Shown: positions 1 to 7,687 of the stretch, piece by piece
Position numbering within the stretch: the stretch's first letter is position 1
Layout of the letters: every line of letters starts with the position of its first letter
From: Burkholderiales bacterium
GTDB taxonomy: Bacteria > Pseudomonadota > Gammaproteobacteria > Burkholderiales > Burkholderiaceae_B
Assembly: GCA_005788065.1 (NCBI GenBank)
Contig: SXZD01000066.1
Span: forward strand, 1 to 25,124
DNA: 25,124 bases
Direction: 5' to 3'
Notes under the pieces: generated by a model
What the model was told of the DNA's origin: nothing
The model's input: only the letters and a program-made list of their open reading frames with translations
Databases searched by the model: none
Translations under genes and position numbers: made by a program

Positions 1-972
1 ATCGGAATCAGCGTCGTTGAATTGCTTGCTGGCATCTTCTTCACTGACCAGCCCCTGCATGAAGGTCTTGTAGAATGCATTGACGTCCCAAGTGCCCGTT
101 GTGCTGGGGTTTGTCAGCTCTTTGTTCAGCAACGCGATGCTGATGTCAGATGCGGTCAGGCGACTATCTGCACCACCGTCGGCCTGGGCAATGAAGCCAA
201 GCACCAGGTTGATCATGCCGATACGGACTTTCGGGTCGTTGCTATCTCCCGCAAGAAATTTTTCCCAAATTGCCTCTGCCTGCTCTCGGTTGATACCAAG
301 CGCGCCATTCAACTTGTTGAAGAACTCATCTTTAGAGACTATCTGATCGGGGTTTCCCGAGAACAATTGCGCAAATGAATGAGAACCAATCGTAACGTTC
401 TTGTACCCATTGATCTTGTTCAAAAGCGACTGAATCTGCGCTGGATCAAGTGTCGCAGAGAAATCTGAAAAGAGGGACTCATAGAAATCTTTGAATTGCT
501 GCGAAATTAGTCCACCATCCGTAACTTCTTCGCCTGTCCAGTGGTAATCACCGGAACCCCAATAAGCCCTGGCAACCAATTGTCGCAGGGTGATTTGATT
601 CAGGGAAACGCTGAGGGCACCCTCTCTCATCAATGCCAACAGACTGGCAGCAAAACGAGTGTCTGCCACCGAGACATCCGATCCCGAAGACGTAGCACCG
701 AACTGGTTAACCAGCATGGACTTGAACTGCTCGCGGGTCATCTTGCCGCCCTGACCATACTTGGTGATCAAGTCCTGCGCAATCAATCTGAAGTCAGCGG
801 TCACCTGACCTTCATCACCGCAATGATGCAATATGTCCTTCAAAATCTGATACAGCTCATCCGCGCTCAAGGTGCCGACAGGATCGTCTCCGTTCAGACT
901 GAAAATCCTGTTTACGGCGAACGCCCGTTGTACTGATTCCGTACTCATACTTAGGGTGCTGATCGTCGACAT
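1..972 (-). CDS. Multi-EF-hand-like protein, candidate T3SS substrate (3' end beyond window)
   Basis: The minus-strand frame from ATG at 972 stays open for 324 codons to the window edge, so the C-terminus is missing. An AGGA lies 7 nt before the ATG. I recognise no family. The visible protein holds several EF-hand-like 12-residue loops: residues 28-39 (GTLSADE end), 71-82, 205-216 (N at 3, D at 5, V at 8, E at 12) and 265-276 (D at 1, D at 5, L at 8, D at 12). The last residues, DADSD, look like the start of another loop with D at 1, 3 and 5. Most loops are degenerate, so calcium binding is inferred. The N-terminus (MSTISTLSMSTES) is Ser/Thr-rich, as in T3SS export signals, with no Sec signal or membrane segment. 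It lies 120 nt after another EF-hand gene on the same strand, downstream of the T3SS. It could be an effector, a translocon component or a regulator. Confidence 0.7.
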   Translation of the reverse strand, partial: MSTISTLSMSTESVQRAFAVNRIFSLNGDDPVGTLSADELYQILKDILHHCGDEGQVTADFRLIAQDLITKYGQGGKMTREQFKSMLVNQFGATSSGSDVSVADTRFAASLLALMREGALSVSLNQITLRQLVARAYWGSGDYHWTGEEVTDGGLISQQFKDFYESLFSDFSATLDPAQIQSLLNKINGYKNVTIGSHSFAQLFSGNPDQIVSKDEFFNKLNGALGINREQAEAIWEKFLAGDSNDPKVRIGMINLVLGFIAQADGGADSRLTASDISIALLNKELTNPSTTGTWDVNAFYKTFMQGLVSEEDASKQFNDADSD

Positions 973-1092
973 AAGAACATCCTGAAAAGCTGAAATTGAT
1001 TGCTACTTGGCAGTCTTGAAAAGCGTGCATCAGGGCAAAAGACAGCCGCGAAATCTGATAGGGCAGCGTTGAATCGGAACAAACAAAAACCA

Positions 1093-1893
1093 TCAATTTT
1101 TCTCCAATATTTCTTTCAAATCGCGAATATATTCGTTGTATCTGTCCATTCCTTTACGTAACTCACCCTTGATGTAATCACGCCAGATACCCTGTCCGAC
1201 CCATGCACACAAAGAATCGAAACCCAGCGCATTTTCGCTGGAATCTGTTACATCAAACCCAGGCGTCATGACGCCATCAAGGGCCTTCTGTCCTTGACTG
1301 GCGGTCTCCATTTTTTCAAACACGAGTAACAATGAATCAAACGTAATATTCTCTCCGCTACTCAAACGCTCAAAAAGCAGTTTCGAGGAATCATTCACAC
1401 TCAAAGTCACTCCGCCAAATTTTGTAGACTTCAAACGCTCGTCCAGACCCTTGCTGACCAGGAATTCCCGAAATTCATCAAGCGTCAAACTGAAAAAATC
1501 ACTCGAGCTTCCCTCTGCGTGACCCACATTTTTTGAGGAGGACATCAACATCTCCAACGGCGAGAATCCCATAAACCGGAAATCAAGAAATTTTGAGCCT
1601 GCACTCCACGCCCCATCAATGTCCGCTGCATTCATCTGCATCGCGGACCCTGAGCGATCTTGCTGCTTCAGCATCAGGCCGATGTAAAACGGAATGGCTC
1701 GTTCTGCTTCAAGGCTGGTGATACTGCCGTTGGCATCAAGATCCAGCATTCGGTACAGGCGATCAACCTGCGATTGGGATAACTCAATTTTGAGCTCAGC
1801 CAATGAATCAGCAAGCTCCGTCCGGCTGATACCGTCACCCGAAAACTTGCTGTCGGTTGTTGAAATACCAAAAAGCGATACCGACGTTGGCAT
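1093..1893 (-). CDS. EF-hand protein, candidate T3SS substrate
   Basis: This is a 266-residue protein preceded by a textbook AGGAGG 8 nt before ATG. Residues 51-62 (DLDANGSITSLE) form a canonical EF-hand loop with D1, D3, N5, G6, I8 and E12. A degenerate partner loop ends at Glu26 (GDGISRTE) at the spacing expected of paired EF-hands, so the N-terminal 65 residues probably fold as one EF-hand pair. Further on, TLDEF, ENITFDSLL and ALGFDSLC resemble the second halves of degenerate EF-hand loops. The N-terminus (MPTSVSLFGISTTDS) is rich in Ser and Thr and has no Sec signal. It starts 26 nt after the 704-residue gene, so the two are probably co-transcribed, with another EF-hand-like gene next. 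Calcium binding is well supported for one loop. Secretion and function are inferred. Confidence 0.75.
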   Translation of the reverse strand: MPTSVSLFGISTTDSKFSGDGISRTELADSLAELKIELSQSQVDRLYRMLDLDANGSITSLEAERAIPFYIGLMLKQQDRSGSAMQMNAADIDGAWSAGSKFLDFRFMGFSPLEMLMSSSKNVGHAEGSSSDFFSLTLDEFREFLVSKGLDERLKSTKFGGVTLSVNDSSKLLFERLSSGENITFDSLLLVFEKMETASQGQKALDGVMTPGFDVTDSSENALGFDSLCAWVGQGIWRDYIKGELRKGMDRYNEYIRDLKEILEKN

Positions 1894-1919
1894 GATTCAA
1901 TCCTCCTGGGCTAGATATT

Positions 1920-4034
1920 TCAGCGCGTTATGGAGGCAACAGCCTCTGCAAGTTTTCCAGTACGATCAACAAACTCGCGGATGGCACGCAAAAATTCTGA
2001 CTGTAACGCTGTGTATTCGGAAGACTTCTGTTGCAATGCTGTTGTGCATGTGTCCTTCGCCTCCTTCGAACCGGAAAGCAATTGAAAGACTGACAGCGTC
2101 ACACCATGTATTTTTTGCAACTGCGAGTATTTGCCCAAATTTCGGCTATTGATCGCGCTTGCCGCTGAGATTGAATTGTCAGATCTTGAATACCAATCGC
2201 TCAGAAACTCATGATTGATTTGTACAAGCTGGTCCATTGCTTGGGTCAACTTGTCTGCAAACTCAATCATTTTCAATGCATGCGATGGGTCATAGTCTTT
2301 GTTGGTCATATTGGCCTTGGAACCCAGATCGCGGACAAATGCAGCAACCGCCTGCTGCGGTTCAAGCTCAGACCAACCCTTTCCTTTGGCTGAAAAATTT
2401 TGCAGACCGAATGTGAAGTTTGCCAGTACAAGTGCCCGCTGACGGCGATCCATCTCCTTGCCATGAGCCTCCACGGTTGAATTAAGAATATCACCAACCT
2501 TCTCGATCAATCCCATGAAATAATCATTCTTTTCAGCAATGCTCGAATCGCGCAAATTCTTGCCAGCGCTTGTCGCCAATCCATCGCCGGCCAAGTGGGC
2601 CAACTTACCCAGATGCTGGGAAACCTTTTTAAGTTCCGTGGGTGAAAGGTCAATGCTGGCCAACAAAGCAGTAAACTTATCAAGGCCCCCCAGATTCTCG
2701 GGCGCACCGGGAATATCGCCGCAGAAAAACTCCAACAGGTGTCGCGGATTGAGCCCCAACAAATCCTGAAGAAAGCGCTTACGCTGCGCCTTGTCCTGCG
2801 GTAACTGTACCTCGCCCATTGCATTAAGCAGGAGTCCCCATTCACTGAGGAACGCGCGATAGCGATTGTTTTCTTCTTCCGTGGTGACCAGCGCGCTACC
2901 CACCGAGTCGATCGCGTTAAAGTCCTCATCGTACTCAGTTTCTTTTGCAGAGCCTACAGGAACAGCGGACAGTTTCTTCGGTATCTCGATAGCCCCTTTA
3001 ATTGATTCCCAAGTCTTTCCAAACGAATTTGATTGATTGGCCTCCAATACGCTGCCCGTCACATCGTACGTCTGACCGTCTTTTTCGTAGGTGGCCTTTG
3101 CAATTTTATGGCGCTGAGACTTTGAGTCCCAGTACATGGTCACACTCACACCTTCCTCGGTATTGAATGTGCCGCCCATGACCTCCTGGTCGCCGATTTT
3201 CATATCGCTATGAATGGTCAGTCCGTTGCGCTCTGCAATGTTCAGAAAATAACAATTTTCATCTGAGTGCCGACTTCCGATGTAAGTTCCCAAGTCGGTG
3301 TTCCAACTCTCCTGCTCTCCGAATAATCCACGCACATAATCTTCATGGGGGGTCAGGACCTTTACCCAACCCGTGCCGCCTTGAACGTCATTGACCCATG
3401 CACCACCGCCTATATTTCTGAAATTTTTGGCGCGCCATTCGGCGACCTGTCTATTCTTTCCGCCAAACCCGCCCCAACTGCCAGGTCCATCATCTTTGCT
3501 GTTGCCACCCTTTCCCCAATCCGCGAACACTCTTTTATGCTGACGCACATTACTGCCGATCGCACTGTTTTCCGGCGTCCATGATCCATATCGATCGCCA
3601 GTTTTCTGTCCGGTTCCACCACTGAAATGGAGATTCATCAGCGCGGTCTTGCTGGACTCGATTGCATCGCGCAATTGTTCGGCGGATTTCACCGAAACGC
3701 CATATTGGGTCAACAATGGATCTCTGCTGAAGGTGCCGTCAGCCCCCTTTAGGTGCAGGGTAATGTTGAATTGCTTTGCATTGGCCGTTGGTTCAAGAAC
3801 GATTGCGTATCGCTGACCACCGATCTCGATTTCTTTAAAAAATTGGGTCTTCTCGTTGTAATCTTGAAAACGGTCAGCATCCAGGTCCTGAAAGCCGATT
3901 TTGAAGTTTTCTTCCTTAAAAAAATTGCTCTCGCCTGCACCAAAGATGGCTCTGATCTGACGACTTCTTTCTTCAGTGCTGCAGGCACGAAAGGTGAAAC
4001 CTTTTTGCAACGATGGACTATTGATACTGGTCAT
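1920..4034 (-). CDS. Unrecognised 704-residue protein, candidate T3SS effector
   Basis: The frame can be extended to an ATG at 4076, but GGAG sits only 2 nt before that codon, whereas GGAG sits 5 nt before ATG 4034, so I chose 4034. I recognise no family. The N-terminus (MTSINSPSLQ) is polar and lacks acidic residues, as T3SS signals often do. Residues 50-61 (DLDADRFQDYNE) have acidic residues at EF-hand positions 1, 3, 5, 9 and 12 but lack Gly6 and Ile8. Residues about 136-224 are rich in Gly and Trp with recurring GSW, GGGAW and TGW. Residues about 260-330 look beta-rich. The last 300 or so look largely helical. Cys261 in ENCYFLN vaguely recalls cysteine-protease nucleophiles, but nothing confirms it. 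There is no signal peptide or obvious membrane span. It is the first gene after sctC, separated by a gap with a possible promoter and inverted repeats. Confidence 0.7.
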   Translation of the reverse strand: MTSINSPSLQKGFTFRACSTEERSRQIRAIFGAGESNFFKEENFKIGFQDLDADRFQDYNEKTQFFKEIEIGGQRYAIVLEPTANAKQFNITLHLKGADGTFSRDPLLTQYGVSVKSAEQLRDAIESSKTALMNLHFSGGTGQKTGDRYGSWTPENSAIGSNVRQHKRVFADWGKGGNSKDDGPGSWGGFGGKNRQVAEWRAKNFRNIGGGAWVNDVQGGTGWVKVLTPHEDYVRGLFGEQESWNTDLGTYIGSRHSDENCYFLNIAERNGLTIHSDMKIGDQEVMGGTFNTEEGVSVTMYWDSKSQRHKIAKATYEKDGQTYDVTGSVLEANQSNSFGKTWESIKGAIEIPKKLSAVPVGSAKETEYDEDFNAIDSVGSALVTTEEENNRYRAFLSEWGLLLNAMGEVQLPQDKAQRKRFLQDLLGLNPRHLLEFFCGDIPGAPENLGGLDKFTALLASIDLSPTELKKVSQHLGKLAHLAGDGLATSAGKNLRDSSIAEKNDYFMGLIEKVGDILNSTVEAHGKEMDRRQRALVLANFTFGLQNFSAKGKGWSELEPQQAVAAFVRDLGSKANMTNKDYDPSHALKMIEFADKLTQAMDQLVQINHEFLSDWYSRSDNSISAASAINSRNLGKYSQLQKIHGVTLSVFQLLSGSKEAKDTCTTALQQKSSEYTALQSEFLRAIREFVDRTGKLAEAVASITR

Positions 4035-4124
4035 GTGAACTCCATTCACTCTGCGTGGATTGTTCAAACGCAGCATTGCTCCGGCCGCATCTGCGTGTTG
4101 AGACAGTCGAATTTCTGACGTCTA

Positions 4125-4154
4125 TTTATAGCTGAGTGGAATAAACGATGAGAA
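4125..4154 (-). promoter_or_regulatory. Possible sigma70-like promoter for the 704-residue/EF-hand genes
   Basis: On the minus strand TTCTCA (4149-4154) and TATAAA (4125-4130) are 18 bp apart, about 90 bp before the chosen start at 4034. The -10 is good and the -35 matches 4 of 6 consensus bases. It lies in the only sizeable gap between the apparatus genes and the downstream genes. No plant-pathogen PIP box was seen. It is a pattern match only. Confidence 0.3.
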
Positions 4155-4174
4155 AAGTTCAAGTATTTTCCAGT

Positions 4175-4219
4175 GCGTGTTTGCGCCAGCGCCACGCATG
4201 TCGGCTAAAGGCCTGCCGA
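4175..4219 (-). repeat. Two tandem inverted repeats just after sctC
   Basis: Read from the minus strand, immediately after the sctC stop, TCGGC/GCCGA arms (4215-4219 with 4201-4205) enclose a 9-nt loop. Next come GCGTG/CACGC arms (4193-4197 with 4175-4179) with inner GCGC pairing. No U-tract follows, so this is not a classic intrinsic terminator. It might be an attenuator, an RNA-processing site or chance. Confidence 0.3.
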
Positions 4220-4221
4220 CC

Positions 4222-6189
4222 TCAGCGCGGCATGACCGGAAACGCTTCTGGCGACTCCGGTAAGCTCAAGGTGTCGGTCATGCCTCCACGCGATTGGGCA
4301 TTTGCAGCCCTGGGTTTCGGCGCAGCCGGACCCGGTTGCAATGGGGGCAGCAGATTCTGCATCGCATCGGTCCGCTTCAGTTCAAGCCGCCTATCGACAG
4401 CCGGCTTGAGCACACCGGACTGCATGACAGATACAAGACGCGGGGTGATCAGAAACAGTCTCGTCATGGTTTGTGCGGTTTTCGTTCTGCTTCGCATCAG
4501 GGCGCCGACCACAGGCAGATCGCCCAACACGGGTACCTTGTATTGAAGGGTTTCCTCGGTTTCCCGGGTATATCCACCGATGAGGATGGCCTGATCGGCC
4601 AAGATGCTGGCCTGCGTGGTCAGGCTGTTTTTCTGCACCGTCGGCAGTTCAAGCCCCGCCCGGTCTTTCAATGTGCCATCTTCAATCTCGATACTCAACT
4701 GAACCTGCGCGGGTCCGATGTCGCGCTCGGGTAAAATGATGCGAGGTGTGACCCGCAGCAGGCTGCCGGCCACCACCGGCACCAGGTTGGCCACACGTTC
4801 ACCCGTAACGCGCGTGAAATAGGTCTGCGTCAGGTCTATGACGCCGCTCAGGTTGTTGTGTGTCAGGATGGTGGGGCGAGCCAGTACGCGAGCGTCATTG
4901 TCGGCAATGAGCGCCTGCAGTCGTGCGGCAAATCGGCCGCGATCGGTGATCAGTGCAGTCGACCCCTGCACCATGGGATTGCCATCAACCCCGCTTGACG
5001 GAAACTGCATGGACAGCGTGTTGTTGCGTGCTGACCACTGCACGCCCAACTGGTCAAGACGGCGCTGGTCAATATCGATCAACACCGCTTCAATTTCCAC
5101 CATTTCCTGTGGAACATCCAGTTGCTCAATCAGGCGCCGCCATTCCGACTCCTTGTTGCGTCTGTCGCGGATGATCACCGAGTTGGTTCGAACGTCCGCC
5201 TGTATGAAGCTGCCTGCTGCCTGTCCCTGTGCGCCAGAAGCCAACTGTACGGCACGACCAGCCGGCAGGCCGCCAGCGCCTGCTGTAACTCCACCTGCGG
5301 CGCCCACGCCTTGCGAAGCATAAGGATCTGGAACTATCGAAGCGGTACCACCTGCCAAGCCACCCATGGCAGACATGGGCGAGATGGCAGCGCCTCCGGC
5401 CAGGTTGCCCGGCACTCCATTACGCGCCCCTCCGGCGGCAGGGGCATCACCGCCATTGGCATCTCCCATCAGACCGCGCAATATACTGACCACACCCGGC
5501 GTGACATATTGACGTTCGCGCAGCACCACCACCCTGTCATCAGCGGCTGCGTGGCGCAATCGGAAAACCAGCATCTCGGCCTGCGGTATCTCTTTGTGGC
5601 TGCGCAATGACCGCTCAAGCAAAGCGATGTATTGCCGCGGAGCGGTAACAACCACAGCCTGCTCGTCCGGCTTGGTCAGCAGGCGAAAATTGGGAAACAA
5701 CAAACCGTAATGGCTGAGGTTTTCCCGAAAATTGTCGTCAGGCCTGAAACTGACGGGTATGGTTTCCGTACGCCAGTCCGTAGGGTCGTACAGGTATATC
5801 GTAGCGCCGTGAATGAAATGATCAAAGCCGTGACGCCTGCCTAACTGCTCCAGCAGATCAGTCAGTTTGGCTGCGACCAGTTTACCGCTGACCTGCGCCT
5901 GGCGCGCACGTGCAGACAGATTCGGCCCCAATGCAAGCCCCTGGGCATAGGCCAGGTTACGGATGATGTTTTCTGCAAACTCCTGTTGTGCCATGTACAC
6001 GATGGGCGCATTTGAACCCCCCGCATCCGTCGCGCTGTTTGAGCCCGCAGACCCAAACCCCGATGACGGTGCAGGCGGCAATGGGGGTGGCATGTTTTGC
6101 GGGAGTGTGCCCGATTTCTGAGCGCTGCAAAGCGAACAGAATATACAGAGCACCACACCGGAAACCCATGCATGCTTACGATTCATCAA
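4222..6189 (-). CDS. sctC: T3SS outer-membrane secretin SctC
   Basis: This 655-residue secretin forms the outer-membrane ring through which the needle passes. A Sec signal peptide is visible (Arg4-Lys5, hydrophobic core, likely cut after CSA at about residue 23). No lipobox fits. Residues about 65-235 correspond to the N0/N1 ring domains, followed by a Gly/Ala-rich insertion at about 242-327. The N3 and secretin core follows, with ARPTILTHNN at about 437-446 and the family signature VPVLGDLPVVGALMRS at about 552-567. The C-terminus has a Pro-rich tail ending near PESPEAFPVMPR. The start overlaps the upstream stop as ATGA. A second ATG follows directly at 6186. It is the last apparatus gene of the run. 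No pilotin was found in this window. The family assignment is secure. Confidence 0.95.
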   Translation of the reverse strand: MMNRKHAWVSGVVLCIFCSLCSAQKSGTLPQNMPPPLPPAPSSGFGSAGSNSATDAGGSNAPIVYMAQQEFAENIIRNLAYAQGLALGPNLSARARQAQVSGKLVAAKLTDLLEQLGRRHGFDHFIHGATIYLYDPTDWRTETIPVSFRPDDNFRENLSHYGLLFPNFRLLTKPDEQAVVVTAPRQYIALLERSLRSHKEIPQAEMLVFRLRHAAADDRVVVLRERQYVTPGVVSILRGLMGDANGGDAPAAGGARNGVPGNLAGGAAISPMSAMGGLAGGTASIVPDPYASQGVGAAGGVTAGAGGLPAGRAVQLASGAQGQAAGSFIQADVRTNSVIIRDRRNKESEWRRLIEQLDVPQEMVEIEAVLIDIDQRRLDQLGVQWSARNNTLSMQFPSSGVDGNPMVQGSTALITDRGRFAARLQALIADNDARVLARPTILTHNNLSGVIDLTQTYFTRVTGERVANLVPVVAGSLLRVTPRIILPERDIGPAQVQLSIEIEDGTLKDRAGLELPTVQKNSLTTQASILADQAILIGGYTRETEETLQYKVPVLGDLPVVGALMRSRTKTAQTMTRLFLITPRLVSVMQSGVLKPAVDRRLELKRTDAMQNLLPPLQPGPAAPKPRAANAQSRGGMTDTLSLPESPEAFPVMPR

Positions 6190-6824
6190 GCCCCCGACAC
6201 CGATGCATTTCCCGGAACGATTGACACAGCAATAGCAGACGCAGAGTCGGCGGGTGCGGACAGAGCTGACAAATCGGAGAATGATCTTGATTCGGCTGTC
6301 GGCATATCGGACAGAAGCCCTTTTTGTGCTTCTGCGAGAAGATCCATGAGCAGGTCAGTCAAAACCAGACCCTCTGCCACCAGCGACATGAGATCGGGTG
6401 TTGAATCAATGCTGGCGATGGATCGAAGCAGAAACCCGTCCGCCTCGGCGTACAGAGCATGACTGAACTTCAGCACGTCATCGTGATAGAGCGTAGAAAT
6501 GATCTCTGCCACCTGCCTGACAATCTGACGCCCTGCATCTTCAGTGGATACAGACTCCCAGGGTAAGCCCAATTCACACTGTATTGAACCGTTTGAACGG
6601 ACATGGATGAAGAACCGCTCACCAGATAATTCGTCCACAACAAAGCGATATCCATCACCATCGGGGCTTTCATACACATCTTTGGCACTGGCGTCGGACA
6701 TACCCTCAATCGATGACAGGGTATGCAGTACCCAACGATTTACCCGCTCGCGAAAGGCTTGCTGCTGACGTTTTTGCGCGAGTCCCGAAAACGGTGGCAC
6801 CGGCGTGCGAATGAAAGAATTCAT
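6186..6824 (-). CDS. Unrecognised 212-residue protein between sctF and sctC; possibly a T3SS chaperone
   Basis: This gene lies inside the apparatus operon, 13 nt after the sctF stop and overlapping the sctC start by 4 nt, so a role in the system is likely. I do not recognise it with confidence. Residues about 15-170 show an alternating pattern: an N-terminal helix, then beta strands (GYRFVVDE, ERFFIHVRS, SIQCELGL), a helix, a strand (FLLRSIASID) and a final helix (LVLTDLLMDLLAEA). This is reminiscent of the small class I T3SS chaperone / YbjN-like fold. The last 40 residues are Ser/Ala-rich and probably disordered. There is no signal peptide, which argues against a secretin pilotin. It could instead be a needle-subunit co-chaperone, since no YscE/YscG-like genes are seen. 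No clear ribosome binding site precedes the ATG, so translational coupling to sctF is possible. Confidence 0.75.
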   Translation of the reverse strand: MNSFIRTPVPPFSGLAQKRQQQAFRERVNRWVLHTLSSIEGMSDASAKDVYESPDGDGYRFVVDELSGERFFIHVRSNGSIQCELGLPWESVSTEDAGRQIVRQVAEIISTLYHDDVLKFSHALYAEADGFLLRSIASIDSTPDLMSLVAEGLVLTDLLMDLLAEAQKGLLSDMPTAESRSFSDLSALSAPADSASAIAVSIVPGNASVSGA

Positions 6825-6837
6825 GGCGATTGCGGCA

Positions 6838-7071
6838 TCAAGACTTCTGGATGACGCCCTTCATGGCGTCGCTGATCTCTTTTACACAGTTCTGACATGC
6901 CCCCACCGATGCGGACCACAGCGCCAACTCAACCTGCATCTGCATGATTTCGGAAATACTGGTGCCAAAATTGGGATCACTCAATCGAGCCATGATGTTG
7001 GCCTCACGACGGGCCGATGTCTTGCCCATTGCACCTGTGACGCGCTCGAAATCCATATTGGAACTGAACAT
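6838..7071 (-). CDS. sctF: T3SS needle subunit SctF
   Basis: This 77-residue protein fits the YscF/PrgI needle family in size, in position next to sctL, and in its C-terminal helix. A Trp (LWSAS), regularly spaced hydrophobics and the ending ISDAMKGVIQKS parallel the YscF ending. The needle polymer forms the extracellular channel. I chose ATG 7071 because GGAG lies 7 nt upstream and the gene then starts 4 nt after the sctL stop. A longer form from GTG 7086 would add five residues and overlap sctL. Unusually, there are two cysteines, Cys59 and Cys62 (CQNC), in the C-terminal helix. The short length and limited identity leave some doubt, but the context is strong. Confidence 0.85.
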   Translation of the reverse strand: MFSSNMDFERVTGAMGKTSARREANIMARLSDPNFGTSISEIMQMQVELALWSASVGACQNCVKEISDAMKGVIQKS

Positions 7072-7075
7072 GGTA

Positions 7076-7687
7076 TTACTCCACACACACTAAAAGTTTG
7101 CTCAACATATCCTCGAACGAACACGAGATTTGCGCACCGTCAGATGTTTTCAAGGACACTTCATCTGACCGTACCTTGTCAGACTCCTGTACCGTCAGTC
7201 GAAGCCCTGCCAACAAGCCGGGGTCTACTTGCTGCTGTACGCATTGCATGGCATGGTCCCTGCACCCGGGAGGCACAACAAGACAGACATCCAGACCCGG
7301 CATCAGACCGGTAACAACCTGCCGAAGTGCGGCCTCAAGTTTTTCGTCAGAGCCCAGCAATACATCGAGGCGCTGTATGCTGGCATGCGCAACATCCCGG
7401 GCATACGATTGCAGATGACTTTCCATGGTACTGAGCGTCTGTCGGCAGGAAGCAATAAAGCCTCTGAACTCATCCGACTTCTCTGCGATAAATGCATCGC
7501 GCAGCTCGCTCCGAAGGGCTTCGGCAGATTCGTGGGCATCCAGAATGATTTGCTCGGCCTGCTGTCGCGCAATCTCGAGGTAATCGGCTGCGGATGATGC
7601 GACCCGGAGGTCAGCAGGCGACAACACCGGCGCGACCCATCTGACATCTTCAATCGTCTGCAAACGCCGGATTCTCATAGCGCCCAT
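7076..7687 (-). CDS. sctL: T3SS ATPase stator/regulator SctL
   Basis: This 203-residue protein belongs to the HrpE/YscL/FliH family. It links the ATPase SctN to the SctQ sorting platform and restrains ATP hydrolysis. Its helical, charged N-terminal half (SAADYLEIARQQAEQIILDA, EALRSELRDAFIAE) is the typical dimeric coiled stalk. The C-terminal half carries the FliH-like globular pattern (VCLVVPPG, LRLTVQESD). The start may be ATG 7687 (GGGA 4 nt away, used here) or ATG 7678, which overlaps the sctK stop as ATGA. The protein would differ by three residues. It is followed directly by sctF. Confidence 0.9.
   Translation of the reverse strand: MGAMRIRRLQTIEDVRWVAPVLSPADLRVASSAADYLEIARQQAEQIILDAHESAEALRSELRDAFIAEKSDEFRGFIASCRQTLSTMESHLQSYARDVAHASIQRLDVLLGSDEKLEAALRQVVTGLMPGLDVCLVVPPGCRDHAMQCVQQQVDPGLLAGLRLTVQESDKVRSDEVSLKTSDGAQISCSFEDMLSKLLVCVE

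Noticed and set aside
541..936. Plus-strand open frame of 131 codons
   Set aside because: It lies opposite the multi-EF-hand-like gene, which has a ribosome binding site and coherent protein features. The plus-strand product shows no motif.
4035..4221. Plant-pathogen type PIP box before the candidate effector gene
   Set aside because: Only a single TTCG half-site was seen on the minus strand, with no second half at the required distance.
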